Of a DNA stretch of 64,000 nucleotides, positions 38,542 to 53,083 are shown one piece after another. Positions within the stretch are counted from its first letter, which is position 1. Each line of letters starts with the position of its first letter. Made by a program: the position numbers and the translations under genes. The stretch is from Lucifuga dentata (Eukaryota; Chordata; Actinopteri; Ophidiiformes; Bythitidae). Location: positions 538,806 to 602,805 of the forward strand of contig VXCM01000706.1 in the NCBI GenBank assembly GCA_014773175.1, in the 5' to 3' direction. Below the pieces are notes generated by a model. It did not search any database and was not told the DNA's origin. It was given only the letters and a program-made list of their open reading frames with translations.

Positions 38542-39837
38542 ATGCGCGTATGTGTGTGTGCAAAACATATTCTCAAAACATCAAACAAACAACACATCCT
38601 CAAAAGCGTAACGCCGTAAATTATGTATCATTATCTTGAATTAATGTGTTTAGTTTTTTAAGGAGATAAAAACAAAGTTGTTCCAAGTTATTGTTGTGTA
38701 GTATAACTGTGTAGTTATTGCTCTACTGTCTGTAGATACATGTCAAATATGTCAATAATTGATTTATTTCATTTTTATACACCAAAGTCCTTCTCTTTTT
38801 TCTTTTAACAAAATTTCAGGATATTTTGGTGACTCGTCTTGCACCTGTTAACTATCACATGAAACCCTGGTGGACCCCAGCTAGTGGTCATAGGAGCTGT
38901 TATAGTGAGATGTGAGGGTGGATGTCACATGGTAATAACTGTTTCTACTTCCTAAAGTCCTATGCAGAGCCCAAAGTAGGAGTTTTGGGACCTTAAAGAG
39001 ACAGTACCTAAAATGACCTTTCACTCAGTGTGCATAGCAATGCTGTAACAAGCAAAAGTAGAAGCATCAATGTGGTTTTTGCACATTAAATATTGCACCC
39101 TTGAATGAAAATAAGATCTTTATGAAAATGGACAATTTTTATACATACGTGACGAAAAGGTTAAGTACAAATCCCTCATAAAATCAGGATCATATAAGCA
39201 CTTGCTAACATGGGTGGTTTTACATTTGGAGATTGTTTGTGGAAATATGCATTTACATGTGTGTGTGTTTAGTTAATGTTGGGGCTTCCTTCAGGATCAA
39301 TCAGTGAAGGAAACACAACATGCATATATGAGTGAGTGAGTGTGTGTGTGTGTGTGTGCATAGGTGACAACAGACAGATATTGCCCTCCAGGCCATGACA
39401 TGGTGGTAAGCCACATACCTCAGACACACCACTAGTCTGCTCTGATGGCCAGCCGGCAGGGGAATAAGTACCGAGGTAAAGCGAGCCGCTGTGTGTGAAG
39501 GTTCAACTTAAAGACACACAGCTTTGCTTACACAGAAACACACACAGACCCCACTGATGTTTGTACACCACAAACTGTCTCTTAACATACTATGTGTGAG
39601 TGATCCTGCATGATGTAGAACCATATAAACATGCCAAAACCCTGGCAGTGTGAAATTGTAGCACCACACATTTCAGCTTCATTAAAACACAGAATGAGCT
39701 TCCTGGGTTAAAAAACAGACCGCATAAAATATTTGTTAATATGAAGATTTCTTTTTTTAATAGAAAACCATGTTATGCTGCTCTCATGAAAACCCTGAAA
39801 AACAAACACAGAAATGCCCTCCACATAAATCCCAGAA

Positions 39838-39985
39838 ATGGAAAGTAACTTAGTACATTTACTCAAATACTGTACTCACATATTCTGAGCTTCTTGTACT
39901 TTACTTGAATATGTTCATTTTGTGAGACATTATAATGTCATTTACTCAGTTTAGTAAGTTAATTAGTTTGTAATTATGCAAATAA
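39838..39985. repeat. teleost interspersed repeat fragment
   Basis: AAAGTAACTTAGTACATTTA, CTCAAATACTGTACT and CTTGTACTTTACTTGAATAT strongly resemble a widespread fish non-autonomous DNA element. I place it from memory of the motif only; family name uncertain. Confidence 0.55.
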
Positions 39986-41333
39986 AAGTGCAGTTTTGAC
40001 ATCTAAAAGTTGTAAATTTAGTCTGTACTAACAAATACCACTGCTAATATTATACATACATTACTCTATATTTACCATTACAACAGGAGGGAGTAAATGT
40101 TTTGCAGAAACCTTCAGCTGTTGTCCCAGAGATAAAACTCAAAAACACAACCTCCTGTTTAGGCAACCTGAGGTCAACCTGTGCCAAGAACTCTTACTAA
40201 TCTGATTTTTTCATCATTTCCTAGACAGCCAACTCCACCCACAGAGAGAAAACATCCATATCTCTGAACATCTGAACAGACAGACACAAGGAGCCAGAGA
40301 GAATCACACAGACATATAGGCACTTCCATGCATATCACTCTGACACCCAATCACCCTCACGCAAATGCAGCCTGACAAGCTGCAGCATGTGTGACAGAGC
40401 TGGTTGGTTGGAAACAGACATCCCTCTGCCCCAGGTTCTCATCTATCCCACAGGAAGTTGGAGTGTGAGCCGGGATGCAGAAGACAAGAGAGGGAGAGTG
40501 AGGGAGGGGACTCAGCTACCATCTACGAGAATCCAGTGTTGGATCAGATTTGATTGATATTTGTAAATGTACAAGAGAAGAGAAGAAAAGTATTATTTCA
40601 TGCTATTTTGCAGGAAAAAAAAAGACTTGTGAAAAAGGGAAAAAAGGGGAAAGGAAATGATAATCTAACATGACAAAGCCCACATCATCAGGGGAAGGCT
40701 GAACCACCTGTCATCATTAGTTTGCTTCTATTTCCTTCTGGAAAAGACAGTTAAAGTCTCAGAGCTGATCTCATGTATCTGTCTGCAGCATTGATTTAGG
40801 GAGGAACAAGCCTGATTTGAGAAGGAATAAATCACAGGGAGCAAACAGGGAATAAATCACTGACATGCTGGGGTCCTCACCTGAGGATTCAAAGCATCCA
40901 CATGAATTTCCCCATTTCCTGATGGTCCAGGTTCCACTTATTCCTTATGGACAATGGACTGCAGTGACAAGTTCACGCACATGTTAAGATTTACATAAAC
41001 CCCAAATTTAGACCAACATGCTTCTGTGTCTCAGCTGGTTTCCCTCCCTTCAAACTTTCTTATCTTCTCAATAAACAACTATCAAAAAAAGAAACAATGG
41101 CCTGGTTTAAAAAAAGTGTGACTCTTTGGATTACATTTTCAAAATAAGAGCATGCAGCTTCACAACTTAAGAGATGCAGGTGACGTCTAATTATTCACAA
41201 ACCTATGAATATAGTAGAAATGAATCCCTATCACACTATCATATTATATTAACAAGGGTTTGACAAAGCTGTCATCCCAACTTCTCACTGACTTGCATTT
41301 TGGTATGCTGAATGATAAAATTTAGAAAAAAAN

Positions 41334-41362
<29 letters not shown>
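41334..41362. repeat. AT microsatellite at a contig join
   Basis: TA/AT run directly after the N at 41333. Confidence 0.95.
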
Positions 41363-41367
<5 letters not shown>

Positions 41368-42217
41368 GGCAAATGAAACACATTTCATTCTAAAGCTATA
41401 AAACAGCTGAAACATTATTTTCATTAATACACACCATTACAGTACATCCTGACTAGATACATCGGATCTGCATCAATGCTTAAAGAACTCAGAACTGCTG
41501 GCACGAGTCAATTTGTAAGAGTTAACAAACACACAAATTAAATTTAAACCTAAAGCTAATTAAAGCAAAATGTTTTAAATACAGTGCATCAAATTTTAAC
41601 CCAATACAAATCACAGTACCTGATACAAAATGTCTGCAGTGACTTTCCATGGATCTGCACCCCAAAGTTCAACTAAACACTAACAAATTTCCTCCTTACA
41701 CCACATCCACGTGCCACCCTTCCCCCACTGTACACTCGCACACACACAACACATAACATTCACAAAGACACGATCTGAACACACAAGTGTTCATAACATT
41801 TCTCTTCCACAGTTGTGCAGGGAGATGCAGGTCGATAAACAATCACCTTGAATGGGATCCTGAGGGTTTTGACATTTGAAACGTTTTAAAACCCAGCGAT
41901 TGTTCCCTCCAGCATGAAAAATTTCCATTCATACAGCAAATGAAGGTTTACGCTCACCACACTGAGAGCTCAAAGATTGTATCCATCTGTCAGCAGACTC
42001 ACAGGTTTCTCAATGGACTACAGGTGCCAGCTAATAAGGGCCAAGAAACATACTACAGCAGAGCAACTGTCTATCCCTTTCTGGACAGAAATAATGGGGA
42101 CATGGCGATGGTCAGGAGGGGTTTAGGTGCTGGGGAAATAATCAGAGTCGGGAAAGTCCAAAAGGAACCTACAACCTGCTGCAGTCGTCAGTTTAGGAGC
42201 AGATACAGGAATAGCTG

Positions 42218-42252
<35 letters not shown>

Positions 42253-42442
42253 ATCATGGCAAATAATAAAGGGTACAATAACACATTGAGAGCAAATGCA
42301 GATATAATTAACTTTATTTGATGAACCTGGTGTATCCCTGCCCCTGATTTAGCAAAGGTTATTAGATGATTAGATGCTCTGAGGTGTGAGGTGGATATAC
42401 AAGAAGGCAGTGAGCACATGGGCAGTAATTAGGTCCTCACAG

Positions 42443-42780
42443 TCAGTACGTTTACATGCACACTATACTCTGATTCTTTGTCTGTATGATTAAGGCAATA
42501 AGGCAATAAGATGTACTATATACATGGATAGAATGGTTCGCCAAAGGAAGTGTTGAGTAATCAGAATATGAGGAGAGTCTGCTAGGTAAGAGATGGCATA
42601 TTCCAATTATGACACTTGCACGCCCGAATAAATAAATTTACAATTGCATAATTTAGGTCTGTTACTTGGAGTAAGCTTTTCTGATTTACACCGATTTCAG
42701 TGTAATTAAGTTGTTTACATAATGATTAATGCCTTAATCTGAGTATAATCAAGGTTTTAAGGCACATGTAACCGTACTGA
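42443..42780. mobile_element. small non-autonomous DNA transposon with inverted ends
   Basis: The left end TCAGTACGTTTACATGCAC and the right end GCACATGTAACCGTACTGA are inverted repeats with few mismatches. AATCTGAGTATAATCAAGG inside echoes the left subterminal region. No open frame. About 338 nt, so MITE-like. Target duplication not clear. Confidence 0.7.
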
Positions 42781-43245
42781 GTGTTTGGTTGGGTGTGTAT
42801 GGGTTAGTGTGTGTTACAGGAGAATTCACTCAATGTGCAATGTAGTTAGCAGTCCTCTTGCAAACCAAAGACCTGATAAGTTTAAAAGAGTGCATTAGCA
42901 TGGACATTGCATTCAGAGTAGCCTGATCTCACAGCAAATGTGCACTTATATTTACCAAAAAAATAAAGTATGTATTTGGGATGATATTTACAAGTCAAAA
43001 TCAGACCAAAAGAGAGAGTATTTTGACTTTAAACTAAATGTAACCATGGCCAAAACCTTACCATAATCTTTACCAAAACACGTTACTCTAACCTTAACGT
43101 AAACAAGCAAACACTGAGATAAAAATCAACCAAAAGATATCATGAAAACTTTTTTTTTTTTTTATGAATATGCAAATTCACAGTGATGTAAACAAAAAAG
43201 AGTATTGTTGAGCTTTTCAATCAGGCTTTTTCATGGTATCATATA

Positions 43246-43364
43246 CACAGTAAATTTTGCTGTGTTGAATTAACACTATACGAGTTGAATGGGACCAAAT
43301 ACACTCAGGCCTAGTGTTAAATTAACTCTTATAGTGTTAATTCAACACAGCAAAATTTACTGTG
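43246..43364. mobile_element. MITE with perfect 35-nt inverted arms
   Basis: Arm 43246-43280 (starting CACAGTAAATTTTGCTGTG) is the exact reverse complement of 43330-43364. The arms are separated by 49 nt. Perfect pairing suggests a young insertion. It has no coding capacity. Confidence 0.8.
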
Positions 43365-46300
43365 CACCACTATGAGAATATTGGGGGTTTTTTTCAATCT
43401 TTGGCAACATGTGACAGAACAACAGGAGCATTGTCAACAACCACAAATACACAATTTAATCACACTTCTTCTAACTTGTTTTTTAACAGTTGTATGTTGT
43501 ATGTAGTTGTATGTTAAATATTTAAAATAGAGACCTCCACGTTTTACTATGACTTCCCTTACTCCAACTACAAGCTTAAGAACACTGACATCATCATAGA
43601 ATGCTGTTTACATGGGTCTGGCCTTGCATACTGCATTATTGTCTGTATGCATGAATGTAAATGAGGTGATAATTCCTCTTCACTTTTCGATTAACTACAT
43701 GATTGGAGAGATAACATATAGACACTAGAATTTATAACCACAATTAGCATTTGACAGTATTTAAAGAACTATAAGCATATTTTTGTCCAGTTTTGACAAT
43801 TGATTTACATAAGCACAATATGATTGTAAAATGCAATGTGTTGGTGACATGAAAAGAAACAGCCTGGACAGTCTGCCAGTCTGTTGCAGCATGGAGACAT
43901 ATTGTAGGAAACAGAGTTTACTGTGTGAAAAGAAAAGTGAGCATGGATCCCTGTTGACTGTCTGTGTATTGAGTGGAGTCTGGTCGTATAAGCCTGGCAT
44001 AAATGCCCAGCATGGTACCTTGACCCTCCCCACAATCCAAAGCCCAAAAACCCACTCTCACAGACTCTTCCTTTCTGCTCCCTCTTTCACATACCCACAA
44101 AGACAGTCTCTCCCCCACGAGTCACTCTTTCATTGTCCCACGCTCTCCTCAAACTTTTGCTAGCAGGTGCATTTGTGTGTGCTCCTGTCCCACAGGATAA
44201 TCCCACTCTGCACCCACTGGTGTAAAAACGACGATGATACAGAGTGAGGACAAGAGGAGAGGTTTACAAGCTTCAGGAGAAAGAAGTGGAGGAGGAGAGG
44301 ACACAGCTCTGGACCTGAAAAAACAACAGCTGCAACAGCCACATTGTCATGCCAACATTTGTTTCATGTGAGTGCAGCAGTGGGTCGTTTCACGGCATGA
44401 GAACCAAAAAACTCATTCTATTTTGCATCTTTACTCACTCCATTTTGACTACTTACTACACAGTGTGACATCATTTTTACACCTGTGAACATATTCTTTC
44501 TGATCGTGGTGAATCTGTGGGCTAACATTTTAATCACACTATAACTCTTATCCATTAGTAGCTCTTTTAGTGTGACACCCACTACCCATCACGCCAACAT
44601 TCCACAGGTGAGCCATTTCTCCAGGACTTTTCCTGAAGAAATGACCTGCAGGGAGCTTTGTGTGTGGCCAAAAACAACAGCTATGATGCCAAACACCAAC
44701 CTATCCCAATGACTGGAGCTTCAAAAACAGCCTGTAACCAGCAGCTGCACTGCCATGTCACCTGAATGCTGCTTTACTTTCTTCATGTTTGATATGTAAG
44801 ATAAAAGTGTGAATAAGCTTCATCGATGTTTACACACTTTTCTCAGCGTAAAGGTGGTAATACAGAATACAGCTTAGTAACCTTGGGCTGCTCCTGCATG
44901 GGAGACTGTGTTTCATGTCTCACCGCACACACTATAATCATGTGTGTCTTAGAGACCTTCTTTACTAGGCCTTTTCTGTAAGTTATTGGCTACCAGGAAA
45001 TGAACGCCCTCCTCATGTAATTAATGGGCACAATTATGTAATTGAGGAGTGGTCTGCAGTTTACAGCAAATAGGACCAGATGTCCTCTGGGTCTGTCTGT
45101 CAAGAATTCAGGCATTCTGATGTCTTCCAGTGGGGTCAGCACCCATACCAAGACCTAGCTCGCTCCCGTGCAGTTAGCCAGACCCCCTTTTCTTTCTCTT
45201 GTAAATAAAGACTTAATGGTTTACAAGCCTTCCAATAACCATAATACCTTCAGAAGGAATTAGCTTGCAAAGCAGCCAGACATAAAGGCTGAAGTGAACC
45301 AAGAGTGCTTGCAAGAAGTAACACACCAACATGTGTGTGAATTCTTGCAAGCTTAGCTTTTAAAGGAATATTATTATTGTCAGCAAAACTCCATTTTCAT
45401 GTTTTAACTTAAAGGACCGTTGGTGCTTAAAGAGACCTTTTTAGTTTTTGAAAAGTTAGCATTTTATAGGTCCAATTTTTACCTGACAACAGTGATTTAA
45501 ATCTGAAGATAAATACCACAACCATTGGTTTACTTCCTGTGGGCCTTTTATTACTGTAGTGTGTAAGCATTTCTCTGTGTGTGTGTGTGCTATCCTAAAA
45601 GTAACTTATTCCTCAGCTGTAAGCTGGTTGACATGCCACTGATGTCATCCCTGTGTATTCAGTTGCTGTTTTGTCACAGCAGGAAAAACCCCTCTGTTCC
45701 AAAAAGTTAGAGAAGCTCAGCGCTAAATAAGCCTTTCAGTGATAAAGTAGGTCACAACATTAAAAAACTCAAACTAATTTATACTTTCATGAAATAAAAT
45801 AAAAAGAAAAACCTTGATTCACCTAGTAAGAGTTTTAACACTGAACATTCCTTTAAATTTCAAGGCAGTTATTTGAAATCCTTGAATTTTGAATGTTTGA
45901 CTTTATTGAACATGTAGAGCTAAACCACTGGCCTCTCTTACGTTCAGTCCTGAATCTCCTCTGTGAAAAACACCATTTTGATAGGTGGTTGTTGAGTTAG
46001 CTACTCTCCTTCCATCTTAAACAAGGCTAGATGTAGGCCCGGACCTTTCTCATGCTGAGCAAAACAAACAGTCATTGCTGGCACGAAATACAGAAGAGGC
46101 AGAATTATGCCTTATCTGATCCAAGTCCTTGGGTTTAGATGTGAATTGTCTGTGAGTACAAACAGTTTCTTCACTGGTCAAGGTCAAAATCCATTGAAGG
46201 CTGGAATTTCCTTTTAATTTGACATATAGGCTCCTGATTGAAAAACACAGTAAATGTAAAATAATTTTTTTCCCCCCCATGTACACTATTTCTATGCTCA

Positions 46301-46662
46301 CCACTAACACCAAATACAATTATGCTGTAGCTTCCAGCAACATTCCAGTGATTGAAACCAAGAAAGTCATCATTAAACTGAGAAATAGCATCTAACACAT
46401 TGAAAACTTGCTGAATGAGTGGCAAAAAGGTCCATGTAGTGAAAGTGGGCAGGGCAGAGCAGAGCCAGGCAGGCAGCTAGTCAGGACGGTTGAGTTAAAT
46501 GTGTTCCAGCAGGAAAAGCCAAGCTTCAGAGCAAGGCGACCAGTCTGGAGTCGGCAACTTTCCCCTGCTCCAGCTAGCGCACCGCCCTCCCTGCAGCCCA
46601 CCCAAGAAGCAGCCCATGGGCATAAATTTGAGAGCCTGACTCGCTGCGGATTTAAAACAATC

Positions 46663-46663
<1 letters not shown>

Positions 46664-46707
<44 letters not shown>
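46664..46707. repeat. CT microsatellite
   Basis: Uninterrupted CT run. Confidence 0.95.
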
Positions 46708-46711
<4 letters not shown>

Positions 46712-47737
46712 TCCACACTCACTATGAAATTTTCTCTTTCACCCTTACTCTCTTTGGCCCTTTCCTTTCCAAAAAATTCCACTGTTAATGAAAAAAAGAA
46801 GGCTCTCTCAGTCTGTGCCAATAATATTATTTTTCCCAAAGGGTTAATTATGTTTACCTTTGTAAAGATGCAGCAAATACACATACACATACGATTTTTT
46901 GTTTTACTCTACAGTGCAAAATGACTTTTTTTACAGGCTGCATAATCTAAAGACAACAACAAAGATTTAGTGAAACAAAGTTAATTACATCTCAAAAAAA
47001 AACAAAAAAAAAAAAACNAAAAAAAAAAAAACGTAACCTTTCAATAGTTTATTGTTTCTTAAATGGAATTTTTCTCAATAACAACTTCAATGGAAAGTAG
47101 ATTGCTAGTTTCCACTTACATTATATGACAATCAACCACAGGCAACACAACTACAAACAATATTTGATGTAACGGGGAAAAAAAAATCACTTTAGTTTAG
47201 ACTATCACAGAGCCAACAAAACAAGTACACCGCATCACTTTTCTGACTATTTACTGTGAAGCTATTTAGCCTAAATGGGTTCAGTGTGGTTGAAGATTCT
47301 TTTCTTTGAAGAGAGATTTTAATCCCTTTTTACTGAGAAAGAAGACATTGCTAGCAAATTAAAATCAAACTGCAAATTCACTTTTAAACCATCAGCAACT
47401 GTGATTTGTTTCCATGTGGAGTCTCAAGTCTGATCAAAGCACTATGAAGACTGAATGTCGTGTAAAGTACGTTGTAGTAAATATGAGGCTGTTTGAATGA
47501 GGGTGCCGTTACCTTTGACCCACAGCAGATTCATGTCAGTGTATCAGTGACAGGTCTGCCTGCATTAGGCTTGCAGCGGTAGTAAGTCATGCCCGTGTGT
47601 CAGTGTTACATCCATGTGTGTGCACTGATTTTCTGTTCTGGCATCTGATCTGGTTAACGTGGCATCAGCAAGCCACTGCAGCTTTTTACAACTGTCACAA
47701 AGGCAAGAAAACAAAAATAGAAAAAGACTGAAGAGGA

Positions 47738-47738
47738 G

Positions 47739-47803
<65 letters not shown>
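47738..47803. repeat. GA microsatellite
   Basis: GA run with one AAAG interruption. Confidence 0.95.
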
Positions 47804-47807
<4 letters not shown>

Positions 47808-49494
47808 AGAACACGAGTAAAGATAAGAAGATCCAAAAAGACAGAGGCAACTTAGGAAGATTTAGACTGGCATGAAAACCTGTGGAAGTGAATGGAAGAA
47901 ACTAACAAAAATAGAAAAAGAAAAGACACAGAGAAAGAATTTTCCTTTCTGACCATATAAATTGCCAATCAATGACCTTGTGACCATATCTTTAAAACAC
48001 GTTTAACACATGCAACCCTACAAAATCCTACAAACTCAAAAGCACTGCATAAGCAACCACATACAGTACACTCCTGTTGCTTTAAGCATGAATATGTTGA
48101 TGCTGACATACATGAGGAAGAGTATGAGGTATGGACTTCCAGATTCATGTGGGTGTGGAAGCGTGAGGGTTAGAGCTGCTCGGGACATCTGACAACCCAT
48201 GTATCTCAGTATGTTATCTCATCTCAGATAACAGAGTTGTTGTCCAGAAGGCCCATCATAAACACATGCAATCTGTATACGCCTCAGTGTCTGCTCTCTC
48301 TCTTGCTGTCTCTCTCTCTGTCTGTTTCTCGCTGGATATCGGAAATAGTAATTCCAACAGTAAAATGTAATAGTATAAAACTATGCTGGAAATGTAGGGA
48401 TATTACATGATGCTCAGTAGTAATCTCTCGTTCAATGAAAGATTGCAGTTTTGTTGCATTGGGGTGNGGGGGGGCATAAGGAGGAGAAAGCATTTTATTT
48501 AGGATGTTTTTTAATTAATTTTTTTTAAATTTGGAAAACGCAAAAGGCTTTGGAAATTGTATATGGAATCATCATGCTTTTATGACAGTAAGGGAATACT
48601 GGTCTGATAGTTTTCCTAATTGTGAGAAGTCGGAGGTAGTCAGGTAGTGAGGAGGTGACTGTCAGACGCTGCACTGTAATTACACTGATGATGCAGCACC
48701 CAAATGCACTGTGGCTATGGAAACCTGGTGAAATAATAAACACCGCCTCCTCTTCACTTTCTGCCTTTTTACAGGACCATATGGCATGAGTCATCAGCCT
48801 CTGAGAACACACACATCGAACACACACACACACGCGCGGCCAAAGAGTCTCTTGTAAATGTACACAATCTTAAATGAATATGAATACTCTGTGAATTAAC
48901 CTGTGTGCACAAATACACACATGCAAACAATTACAAATTCAGTCACTTGATCCCAGTTAAAACTGCAGCATTTATATTCATATTCGCCTGATTTTATTAA
49001 ATAAATCAATTGAATGTTATGATGAAAAATCCCTGAAAATTTATCTTTTCTCTTCAGCTTCATCCTCAGGCACCGTCATGTCATTGTCAAACTATAACAA
49101 TCCACACCTTCACCTTCTCTCACTGATCTCAAGCCTGTTGGTAAAGCGAGGTAATGTAACAAAGGGAAATGAGTAAAGATCACTATGGGCTGTGCACACG
49201 AAAGCTATTACAATCTCACCTGGCACCTATTACCACTGGTTTGATTTCTAATATCAAACACATGAGATGACAGTCTGCAGCCAACATGCCTGACTGCCTT
49301 CTCCATGCAAGCAGACACACATGGTGTGTATGCACNCACACACACACACACACACAAATGTATCAAAACCCGCCACCCTCATTCAAAGCGAAAGAGGAGG
49401 AGGCAGAAGAGCAAGATGAACAAATGGGAAGAAACTGACTCCGCCTATTACTGTCAGTGACCGCCTGTTACTGTCAGTGGCATGTTTGAAAGTA

Positions 49495-49543
<49 letters not shown>

Positions 49544-49544
49544 N

Positions 49545-49575
<31 letters not shown>
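49495..49575. repeat. compound CT/CA microsatellite across a contig join
   Basis: A CT run to 49543, N at 49544, then a CA run. Confidence 0.95.
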
Positions 49576-49577
<2 letters not shown>

Positions 49578-52345
49578 CTCAAGCCCATGTTTGAACAAAA
49601 ACACTCCTTAACATACCAAATGTTGACACATTCTGTATATAAAATATAGCCATCATCATTCCTAATGGTTCCTGCTGCCGCACATAAGACTTTTTGGGTA
49701 TTTCTCATTTAGTATTGAGCATTTAGGCCAGTGTTGTAGGCGATAGCTGAACAGGAACATTGGATACAGTTTGGACACTAGATAAGGAAGTCAGTAGATG
49801 ACTGGAGCTGATTTGGTAAAGCCGTTATTATGGGTCCTGCTTGCCTTGCTGTTGTGACAGCGTCGGCACTGCTCTGTTTTATTACATTTCATGTTCCTGG
49901 CTTCATCTGAGATGACCCCAATATCATTCAGCATGCTTAATATTTTGATTGGCCTTATTGTTAGCTGTTGAAAGAGCCAAACGGTCACTTTGGCCAGTAT
50001 CAACAACATCTAATGGATGTTTGACCTAGATCAGCTTTCAGCCTTTTTGATTTCTGATGACTGAACATGTGATTGCATAAGTTATGACAATTTGAAAAAC
50101 ACCTGCTTTTAAAATGAGATATGTGAGTAACTATCAGTATTAATAGTTCTGATTATTTTGGAAAATTATTGGTTAGTTATGGAACATTCCACAACTGTTA
50201 ATATCAGCAGGGAATGCTGTCAAACTCAGTCTCTGGAATGAAATACTGCAGATTAAATTTCCCATTGTCCATCTATTAAAATATTTCTATGAAATATTGG
50301 CCTCCACTTCATTTTTTGTTCCCATTATTTGTCATGTGAGCTGATTGTCTGTAGATAAATGTTTCATTTCCACACACCCCAATAGCCTGATATGCCTTAT
50401 AATGTGTGGGAATCATCCAAGTGACAAGGAACAATGATTTTCAGAATATTTCCCATGACTGCGACATTTCCCCATTCCTATTGTACCTTGTTAATGCAAT
50501 TCAAGCTTTTTAAGTGTCTAATGCCTTTGCCCTCTGGTGTCAGCCACTACTTAGCAACACCCCCACTTCTTCCCACTCTGCTGCCCCATTTCACCAGTAT
50601 CTAGGAAAAGAGATTCTAACTGAGAAACTACCAGTAACTGAAATGATTTGTGCAATCTGACTGTATGCAAAATTATAAAGTCAAACACTGAACCAAACTA
50701 AAAGCTTGAAATGCCAGACTGACTTAGAAAGCTGAGTGTCCAGGCCACCAACACACCATCTCTCTCCAAAGTATTCTGAGAAAGCTAAAAATGAGGACAG
50801 AAAAGAGTTGCAGGGGATAAAGACTGTGTGTGTGTATGTGAGTGCATGCGCGTACATGCCTATGTATCCTTCAGAGCATCCCCAGGTTCTGCCACCTTCT
50901 CCACTCCACGTTCTCTACGGCCAAAGCCCATAGGCTCTACGCAGGACCTACACGGCTTGGCCAGGCCAGTACAAGACAGACAGCTGCTATTAAACCCTGA
51001 TTGTTTCAGGTTCACAGGGTGTGAAAGGGCCTGATTGAGGGGCTGTGATCCCAGTGAGGGTGGTCTCCCCCTCCCCACCTCTTTCTAGAAGGTGGGAGAG
51101 GGGAGTTGGAGAGGAGGAGTAGGGGGGACAGGATTGCAAGTGTCACGTGACACGTTTCTTGCTGAGGGGACCAAAATGGAATCTGGACAAAAACACACCA
51201 CTTGTTGCTGCCTGCCTATGGGTAGTGTGTGTTACGTGGCCGAATGTGCCAACACAGATTAAAAACGTTGCCCATAAAGTAAATTAATGCCTAAGAAAGC
51301 TACCAACAGTCCATGTTGATATGATAGCATGATAGCATATTTCACCTTAAAATGCTCCACCTACATTTGGTTCACTGACATACTTGAGAAACGAGGAATT
51401 CATTCACTCAACTATCAGCTTGATTGACTTATCACTGCACTGACTTTCTCTGTGATAAAGCAGATCAGTCCTCTGCTGGGTCTGACTATAGGAAGACAGT
51501 TCCTTCCTGTATGGTCTATTTGTTTAAGAGCATTCCCATTAAGGTGCCTTTTGGCCTTAACACAGTGATAAAGACCATGAGGGTGAGGAAGCTCCCCTGC
51601 AGAGCTTTTCACATGTGGATGAAGGACAAGCGCATGTTCTTCTCTCATACTCTTGCCTGTTTCAACCTTGAGAAGGACCCAAGAGCTTCTCTGACGTAAT
51701 AGATTAAGTAGCCTAAAAGCTGAATCCACAATGTACTGAAAATTGCATTAGCCAGCGCATTGTACTTGCTTTTTATTTTCCCCATAATTGAACATATCAC
51801 ATATTTCGAAGGTGCTTACATGCCAGTTTTTGAGTTTACACCAGCTACTTCTGAAAAAACAAGGAAATCCAACAATCTGGAATTACCAAGCCTTGTTTAA
51901 AATTAACACCACATCACTATAGTAATGTCACTAACACTCAGAGTTTGTCCACTGTAATCAGTAAGAAATAAGACTACAGTGGTTTCAAAGCTAATCCAGT
52001 AAACACACACATTGTCTTTAAATTTCCTTAATGACTGCTTGTCTTTTCTTTCTCTTGACTTTTAGTATTTACATCTGCTATGAATATGTGTGTGTGTGTG
52101 CAAACTGTTTAGGAAGGTTGTGAATTTGTGTGCTGAGCACTTCTCACTGTCAGGTTGGAATAAATAAGTGTTTGGCTCTTCTATTCAGTTCAGTGATGAC
52201 GCTGTTCAGTACAGGGCCACTGCACAGATCAGCAGCCTAATCTTCCCACATTAGCAGCTATGGTCACCTCTTTCAGAGATAATTACACAGATTACAGACA
52301 GATTATTGAGTGCTTCTGTGCATGATGTTTTTTTTTTTTAAATCC

Positions 52346-52346
<1 letters not shown>

Positions 52347-52377
<31 letters not shown>

Positions 52378-52378
52378 A
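52347..52378. repeat. GAAA tetranucleotide microsatellite
   Basis: About eight GAAA units. Confidence 0.95.
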
Positions 52379-53083
52379 GTTCTTTTTTGGTTCATCAACC
52401 TGTGGTTACAAAGTGATGAGACAGTACATTTTCTGTTCCCTGCTTGGTGATGTTGTTTGTTGTGTTGTGTGTGTCATGACAGAAATCACATTTGGAAAAG
52501 ATATTGGCACCTCAAGTATTTCAGGTTACAAGAAGCAGCTGTTCTGGGTGGCCCTGCACCCTCACCAGATGATTTTTAACCATACTGGAAGTCAGACCCC
52601 TAAAAGGACCACTTCCTAAAGAGGTGAAGGAATAAAATCCAGGAATTTTGAGATTTTCCCGAGTCTTGACTTCAGTGCCGGCATATTTTCCACATCAAGC
52701 ACGACTTACTAAGTGAGTTCATCAAAATCAGGGTGTCACAGTGATTATTAGACATCCGGAAAGAGAATAACATTCCACTCAATTACTGCTCGGTAATTAA
52801 GTGTGTAATGTGCACGGGAAATATAATGAATTCATTTTTACTATTTTATTGCGTAAAAGTCACATCATCACCTGAACAAAAAAAGATAACAGAGGGCCCA
52901 CGATAACACCACGCATGATTTTACTGCAAAACCTTTCCTGACTTACACAGAGCGACAAAATGATTACAGTGCTGAATGACAAACCAGAAGTTTGCTACAA
53001 TTAATTAATTCGAAATGCTTGTTTATCAGTTATCCGCTGTGGCTTTAAACGCGCATCCGAGTCATTATAAAAGCACATCTTAC

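Larger units (their letters stand above)
15770..53083 (-). other. putative gli1 intron 1 (37.3 kb)
   Basis: No convincing protein-coding exon on either strand. It holds many CA/CT microsatellites, transposon remnants listed separately, and unique stretches (for example about 19500-19790, 26430-26600, 33300-33640, 36590-36780, 44990-45300) that could contain enhancers. It is an intron only if exon 1 at 53084 is correct; otherwise part of it is upstream flank. Confidence 0.5.

Noticed and set aside
51415..51729. Overlapping open frames on both strands near 51.5 kb
   Set aside because: No recognisable domains and no splice evidence on either strand.
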